A DNA stretch of 9,564 nucleotides from contig DXLY01000028.1 of assembly GCA_019414465.1 (NCBI GenBank), positions 12,473-22,036 of the forward strand, read 5' to 3'. Origin of the DNA: Collinsella sp. (GTDB lineage: Bacteria > Actinomycetota > Coriobacteriia > Coriobacteriales > Coriobacteriaceae). Shown here piece after piece: positions 6,304 through 9,564 of the stretch. A program made the translations under genes and the position numbers. The first letter of the stretch is position 1. Every line of letters starts with the position of its first letter. Under the pieces are notes generated by a model that searched no databases, was not told where the DNA came from, and saw only the letters and a list, made by a program, of their open reading frames with translations.

Positions 6304-6368
6304 GAGCAGGACGCGTTATCGTCCCGGCCTAACGAATCGAATTTCTCACCGAGGCGGTCTGCTTCTTC

Positions 6369-6380
6369 TGGTACCATGGT
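6369..6380. promoter_or_regulatory. Overlapping palindromes upstream of the KdgT-family permease
   Basis: TGGTACCA (6369-6376) and ACCATGGT (6373-6380) are two overlapping 8-bp palindromes about 65 bases upstream of the permease ATG. Such TGGT...ACCA dyads are common in operators of GntR-type and related regulators, but no regulator gene is adjacent, so the role is a guess. A clear -35/-10 pair was not found in 6304-6444. Confidence 0.3.
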
Positions 6381-6444
6381 CAAACTTTACTGTAGCAAAG
6401 CGTGACGTGGGCTTTTGTTCTGCGTCAGCGGAAATGGGGGTTTC

Positions 6445-7467
6445 ATGGCACAGGAAGCGACCGCCAGCGAGCAAAAGAAATTCAAGGTACCGCGCATCCC
6501 GGGCGACATCATGATCTATCCGATGATCGTCGGCCTTTTGCTCAATACCTTCTGCCCGCAGGTCTTTGAGGTCGGCGGCTTCTTTACGGCTGCCTGCCGC
6601 GGCGGCTCCAACACCATCGTTGCCGCGATCTTGCTGTTCGTGGGCGCCGGCATCAGCTTTAAGTCCACGCCGGGCGCCATCAAGACCGGCATCGTCGTGC
6701 TGATTCCTAAGCTTGTAGTGGCAGCCGCGCTGGGTCTGGGCGTCGCGTACTTCTTTAACGATAACTTCCTGGGCCTGAGCTCCGTGTCTATCATCGGCGG
6801 CATAACGTTTTGCAACATGGCGCTCTATACGGGCATCATGGGCGAGTTCGGCGATGAGTCCGAGCAGGGCGCTGTCGGTATCCTGTTCTTTACGGCCGGC
6901 CCCGCCGTCACGATGATCATCCTCGGTGTCTCGGGTCTCGCCAACATCCCCGTCGGCACCATCATCGGATCCATCCTGCCGCTTGTTATCGGCATGGTCC
7001 TGGGCAACTTGTTCCCGTTTATCAAGAATCTGCTGGTCCCCGGCGCCAATCCCGCGATCGCCGTTATCGGCTTTCAGCTCGGTGCGTCCATGAGCCTTTC
7101 GAGCTTTATCACCGGCGGTATTTCGGGCATCCTGCTGGGCCTCATCACGCTCTTTATCGTCGGTCCCATTACCTTTGCGTTCGAGCGCCTGTGCGGTGGT
7201 AACGGCAAGGCGGCCGTTGCCTGCTCCACTATCGCCGGCACGGCTATGACCACGCCGGTCGCCCTCGCCGAGGTCGCCCCGCGCTATGCCGAGCTTGCGC
7301 CCACTGCGTATGCGCAGATCGCCACTGCCGTCATCATCACGGCAATCATGGCTCCGATTCTGACCGGCTGGGTCGATAAGAAGTTCTGCCACGGCAAAGA
7401 GGATCTGTCGCCTGCCGGTGTCGAGGCCATCGAGGAGGCCGTCGCGACCGACATCGATGGCGAGTAA
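6445..7467 (+). CDS. KdgT-family permease (2-keto-3-deoxygluconate transporter family)
   Basis: A 340-residue polytopic membrane protein of the KdgT family, whose characterised member imports 2-keto-3-deoxygluconate by proton symport. The order of motifs follows E. coli KdgT (about 327 residues): IPGDIMIYPMIVGLLLNTFCP near the N-terminus, FVGAGISFKSTPGAIKTG, NMALYTGIMGEFGDESEQGA, TAGPAVTMIILGVSGLANIP, GSILPLVIGMVLGNLFP, FQLGASMSLSSFI, then TIAGTAMTTPVALAEVAP and a last hydrophobic helix. About ten membrane helices are expected. ATG 6445 is chosen; GGGGG (6436-6440) lies 4 bases ahead. An in-frame TTG at 6415 would add ten residues but has no good ribosome site. No KDG kinase, aldolase or uronate gene is adjacent, so the real substrate may be another sugar acid or small organic acid. 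It probably ends at the inverted repeat 7513-7556. Confidence 0.85.
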   Translation: MAQEATASEQKKFKVPRIPGDIMIYPMIVGLLLNTFCPQVFEVGGFFTAACRGGSNTIVAAILLFVGAGISFKSTPGAIKTGIVVLIPKLVVAAALGLGVAYFFNDNFLGLSSVSIIGGITFCNMALYTGIMGEFGDESEQGAVGILFFTAGPAVTMIILGVSGLANIPVGTIIGSILPLVIGMVLGNLFPFIKNLLVPGANPAIAVIGFQLGASMSLSSFITGGISGILLGLITLFIVGPITFAFERLCGGNGKAAVACSTIAGTAMTTPVALAEVAPRYAELAPTAYAQIATAVIITAIMAPILTGWVDKKFCHGKEDLSPAGVEAIEEAVATDIDGE

Positions 7468-7512
7468 TCGTCGACGCGAGTCAATCAAGCCGGCGTGCAA
7501 TTCGCGCCGTTT

Positions 7513-7556
7513 GAGCGCCCGAACGAAAGCTGTCTTGCAGTGACGTTCGGGCGCTC
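7513..7556 (+). terminator. 13-bp perfect inverted repeat downstream of the permease, probable terminator
   Basis: GAGCGCCCGAACG (7513-7525) and CGTTCGGGCGCTC (7544-7556) are exact reverse complements with an 18-base loop. A GC-rich stem followed by a mixed TGCTATTATT tail fits a factor-independent terminator 45 bases after the permease stop. The long loop and broken T-tract are not ideal. Confidence 0.65.
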
Positions 7557-7565
7557 TGCTATTAT
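7557..7565 (+). promoter_or_regulatory. Candidate extended -10 for the diguanylate cyclase gene
   Basis: TGCTATTAT matches an extended -10 (TGnTAnnnT), directly after the inverted repeat. A partial -35, TTGCAG (7535-7540), lies 19 bases upstream inside the hairpin loop. The transcript would start near 7572, giving an 80-base leader that contains the next two dyads. Confidence 0.3.
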
Positions 7566-7572
7566 TCCCCTT

Positions 7573-7591
7573 ACCCCTGCGGAGTAGGGGT
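7573..7591 (+). terminator. Hairpin ACCCCT / AGGGGT followed by GTTTATT
   Basis: ACCCCT (7573-7578) pairs with AGGGGT (7586-7591) around a 7-base loop; GTTTATT follows. It may act as a second, weaker terminator for the permease. If transcription starts near 7572, it would be a leader hairpin of the cyclase mRNA. Confidence 0.4.
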
Positions 7592-7608
7592 GTTTATTGC
7601 CCAGACAC

Positions 7609-7622
7609 GAATCGGGCGATTC
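7609..7622. repeat. GAATCG-GG-CGATTC dyad before the cyclase gene
   Basis: GAATCG (7609-7614) and CGATTC (7617-7622) are perfect reverse complements separated by two bases. It is 33 bases before the GTG start and close to the ribosome site. It could be an operator or a small RNA stem with a four-base loop. Confidence 0.3.
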
Positions 7623-7654
7623 TGACCACTTGGATATTGAAGGGATGGCGTCTA

Positions 7655-8797
7655 GTGGTTAAGGCACTCAAGATTGAGATATTCCTGCTATGCATGATTG
7701 TTCTTATCGGGCTTGCCGCGCGAAGTCGCCACTCCTTGTTCTCGAGTACCCAGCAGTTATTGTTTAGTACGCTCGGTTACACCTCTGCCGCGTACATGCT
7801 ATTCGATATAATCTGGACGCTTTCGGACGGTGTGGGCGGCACGCTGGGCATTGCTGCCAACTGGATTTCCAACGCGGTTTCGTTTTCGCTCTTTGCCGCC
7901 GCGTGCCTCATTTGGTTTATCTATTCCGAGACGGTGCAGGGTTCTCGCCTTTTGACCGCGCGCTATAGGATGGCGTTTGTAACGCTGCCTGCGGTGCTGG
8001 TAGTCGTACTGGCGTTTACTAGCTACTGGACGCACGCCCTGTTCTATATCGATGCGCAGGGCGCGTATCGTCGCGGTTTTGTCTATATGATCCAGCCCAT
8101 CGTCAGCTACTGCTACGTTATATATACGTCCCTGCATGCGTTTATACAATCTTGCAAGGTCGAGAGCCTACAAAAGAAGGCCATCTATCAAACCTTGGCA
8201 TTTTTCGCCATTCCGGCCTTGGTGGCCGGTGTCTTTCAGGTCTTTTATTCGGGTCCCTGCCTTAGTGTCGGCATCATGTTAAGTATGTTGCAGCTCTACA
8301 TTGTTTGTCAGGAGCAGCTGATCTCGACCGACCCGTTGACTGGCCTTAACAATCGCAACCGTTTTGAGACCTATATGCTGTCGCTGTTCTCGGGTGCTGA
8401 CCAGGCCGATGATGTGTATCTGCTTATGATGGACGCCGACGGCTTTAAGCTGATTAACGATCGCTATGGACATGTGGAGGGCGACCATGCTCTCCAGGTC
8501 ATATCTGCTACGCTCAAAGAGGTCTGCTCGGCGTCTGGTGGTTTTATCGCACGTTATGGCGGCGATGAGTTCGTGGTGCTCCAGAAGGCTGCGGCGGAAC
8601 AGGACATCATAGACCTGTGTTCGGCGATTAACGACGAGCTCGCTCGTGCCGAGGTGCCGTATGCATTGCGGATGTCCATCGGTTACGCGCGGGTCGGCGA
8701 TAGTGTTGATACCTGGCAAGACTTACTTCGCGCTGCCGATGCGGAGCTCTACCGCGTCAAGGCCGAGAAAAAGAAAGCCGGCGTCCAGATACGCTAG
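7655..8797 (+). CDS. Membrane-bound diguanylate cyclase (seven-helix N-terminus plus GGDEF domain)
   Basis: A 380-residue protein predicted to make cyclic di-GMP from two GTP at the inner face of the membrane. Residues 1-220 contain about seven hydrophobic segments with short loops, a likely sensory membrane module with no recognisable ligand motif. The GGDEF domain begins at TDPLTGLNNRNRF (225-237). Asp260 in MMDADGFKLINDRYGH is the expected metal and substrate residue, and the catalytic motif is RYGGDEF (300-306), intact. The RxxD inhibitory site usually found five residues before GGDEF is absent (Ala-Ser-Gly-Gly in that position), so simple product inhibition is not expected. GTG 7655 is chosen as start: GAAGGGA (7639-7645) lies 9 bases upstream, whereas the upstream in-frame TTG 7637 has no ribosome site. 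No PDE/EAL partner is seen in the window. Confidence 0.9.
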   Translation: MVKALKIEIFLLCMIVLIGLAARSRHSLFSSTQQLLFSTLGYTSAAYMLFDIIWTLSDGVGGTLGIAANWISNAVSFSLFAAACLIWFIYSETVQGSRLLTARYRMAFVTLPAVLVVVLAFTSYWTHALFYIDAQGAYRRGFVYMIQPIVSYCYVIYTSLHAFIQSCKVESLQKKAIYQTLAFFAIPALVAGVFQVFYSGPCLSVGIMLSMLQLYIVCQEQLISTDPLTGLNNRNRFETYMLSLFSGADQADDVYLLMMDADGFKLINDRYGHVEGDHALQVISATLKEVCSASGGFIARYGGDEFVVLQKAAAEQDIIDLCSAINDELARAEVPYALRMSIGYARVGDSVDTWQDLLRAADAELYRVKAEKKKAGVQIR

Positions 8798-8807
8798 GAA
8801 AAGGGGT

Positions 8808-8821
8808 GCACGCTTGCGTGC
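8808..8821. terminator. GCACG/CGTGC hairpin between converging cyclase and EamA genes
   Basis: GCACGC (8808-8813) and GCGTGC (8816-8821) are perfect reverse complements, forming a five-pair stem with a four-base loop. On the minus strand the tail reads ACCCCTTTT, so it could weakly terminate the EamA transcript. On the plus strand there is no T-tract. No better terminator was seen in the 101 bases between the two genes. Confidence 0.3.
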
Positions 8822-8898
8822 GTGGCGGCCCTCAGCTCACTGATGTACTCCATTAAGCTAAAGTATGTGAATCCTCTCTGCTAAATAAGGGTAGCTCG

Positions 8899-9564
8899 CT
8901 AGGCTTTTTTGGGTTTGTTGACGATGATGATGCCGCCGCAGACCAATAGCAGGGCAACGATGACGGTAACGGGGCTCGTGCCAGCACCCTCGCCGAGCAG
9001 TAGCGCGCTCAGCAGCACACCAAAGACGGGGTTCATAAACCCAAAGACCGAGACGCGGCTGACGGGGTTGACGGCAAGCAGGCGCGACCACAGCGAGTAG
9101 GCGACCGCGGAGATAAGCGCCATGTAGATGATGAGCGTGATGGCGGGGGCAATCGCCGTGGGGGAGAGCGCGCCACCCATCAAAAAGCCGATGGCGGTGA
9201 GGGCCAGGCCGCCGACCAAGAACTGCCACCCGGCAAGCAAGACGCCGTCGTGCTCGCGCGAGAAGATGCCGATCAGGCAGGTCGAAAGGGCACCCGCGAC
9301 GGTGGAGGCCAGGATAAAACCCTCGCCGTCGAGCGTAAAGCCAAAGGTGCCGTCCGCGCCCGAAAGGTTGACGAGCGCGACGCCGGCAAAGCCCAGTACG
9401 CAGCCGAGCACCTTGGCCGTATTGAGCTTCTCGGTGCGAAACGCCAGAGCGGCAAAGAGGATGGCTAGGAAGTTGGCGCTGGCCTCGATGATGGAACTCG
9501 ACATGGCACTGGCGCGCGAGAGTCCCAGGTAGAAAAAGAAGTACTGCCCGATAGTCTGGAAGAG
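8899..9564 (-). CDS. EamA/DMT-superfamily metabolite exporter (partial, N-terminus outside window)
   Basis: The reading frame stays open from the right edge to the TAG at 8901-8899, giving 221 visible residues. The internal ATG at 9504 is probably not the start, since the frame continues upstream with LFQTIGQYFFFYLGLSRASA, a normal EamA helix. The family's two-repeat pattern is visible: the end of the first EamA repeat (LGCVLGFAGVALVNL) and a complete second repeat (FILASTVAGALSTCLIGIFS, then GWQFLVGGLALTAIGFLMGG, IIYMALISAVAYSLWSRLL, SVFGFMNPVFGVLLSALLLGE, and VIVALLLVCGGIIIV). About 80 N-terminal residues lie outside, given the usual length of about 300. Members export amino acids, nucleobases or other small metabolites; the substrate here is unknown. 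It converges on the diguanylate cyclase gene. Confidence 0.9.
   Translation of the reverse strand, partial: LFQTIGQYFFFYLGLSRASAMSSSIIEASANFLAILFAALAFRTEKLNTAKVLGCVLGFAGVALVNLSGADGTFGFTLDGEGFILASTVAGALSTCLIGIFSREHDGVLLAGWQFLVGGLALTAIGFLMGGALSPTAIAPAITLIIYMALISAVAYSLWSRLLAVNPVSRVSVFGFMNPVFGVLLSALLLGEGAGTSPVTVIVALLLVCGGIIIVNKPKKA

Noticed and set aside
6346..7500. Long minus-strand open frame (384 codons) opposite the KdgT-family gene
   Set aside because: The translation is highly charged and rich in Asp, Gly and Arg, with no hydrophobic core, as expected from the antisense of a GC-rich membrane-protein gene. The plus-strand KdgT homology explains the region.
7513..7556. Inverted repeat considered as an insertion-sequence end or CRISPR repeat
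   Set aside because: It is a single dyad with a short loop, with no transposase gene, no target duplication seen and no repeated spacer array.
7645..7666. tRNA-like D-arm sequence (GGCGTCTAGTGGTTAAGGC)
   Set aside because: It resembles the 5' part of some tRNAs, but no anticodon arm, T arm or paired acceptor stem follows. It falls at the start of the cyclase gene.

Overview
The window looks like chromosome from a GC-rich anaerobic actinomycete of the class Coriobacteriia, most likely Collinsella or a close relative. This rests on codon use, on frequent GTG starts and on the gene content: a ferredoxin-fused EtfA beside a flavin dehydrogenase, plus AzlCD, a KdgT-family carrier and a GGDEF protein. 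The genus is an inference from general familiarity, not from a database search.

Layout. Bases 1-390 hold two small minus-strand genes coupled by an ATGA overlap: a 98-residue unknown and the N-terminus of a membrane-anchored or secreted protein that leaves the window. Bases 391-736 have no gene but carry several repeats and inverted repeats. Bases 737-4362 hold a tight three-gene plus-strand operon: a GlcD/D-lactate-dehydrogenase-type FAD oxidoreductase, EtfB, and EtfA with an N-terminal two-cluster ferredoxin domain. Its closest known model is the Ldh/EtfAB (LctBCD) complex of Acetobacterium woodii. There, ferredoxin oxidation drives oxidation of lactate with NAD+ (electron confurcation). 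An HD-domain phosphohydrolase gene (minus strand, 4359-5171) runs convergently into the operon, and the two stop codons share one CTAG. Divergent from the HD gene lie azlC-azlD (5298-6303), a two-part branched-chain amino acid exporter. Next come a KdgT-family permease (6445-7467), an intergenic stretch with stacked inverted repeats, a membrane-bound diguanylate cyclase (7655-8797), and a minus-strand EamA/DMT-family exporter cut by the window end (8899-9564).

How the genes fit together. The operon at 737-4362 is the only clear functional unit: the dehydrogenase oxidises a 2-hydroxyacid, and EtfAB passes electrons between its flavin, a nicotinamide and ferredoxin. The other genes are single transporters or signalling proteins with no obvious shared pathway. 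No mobile element, CRISPR array, rRNA or convincing tRNA was seen. Apart from the electron-transfer operon and a few unexplained intergenic structures, the region looks ordinary.
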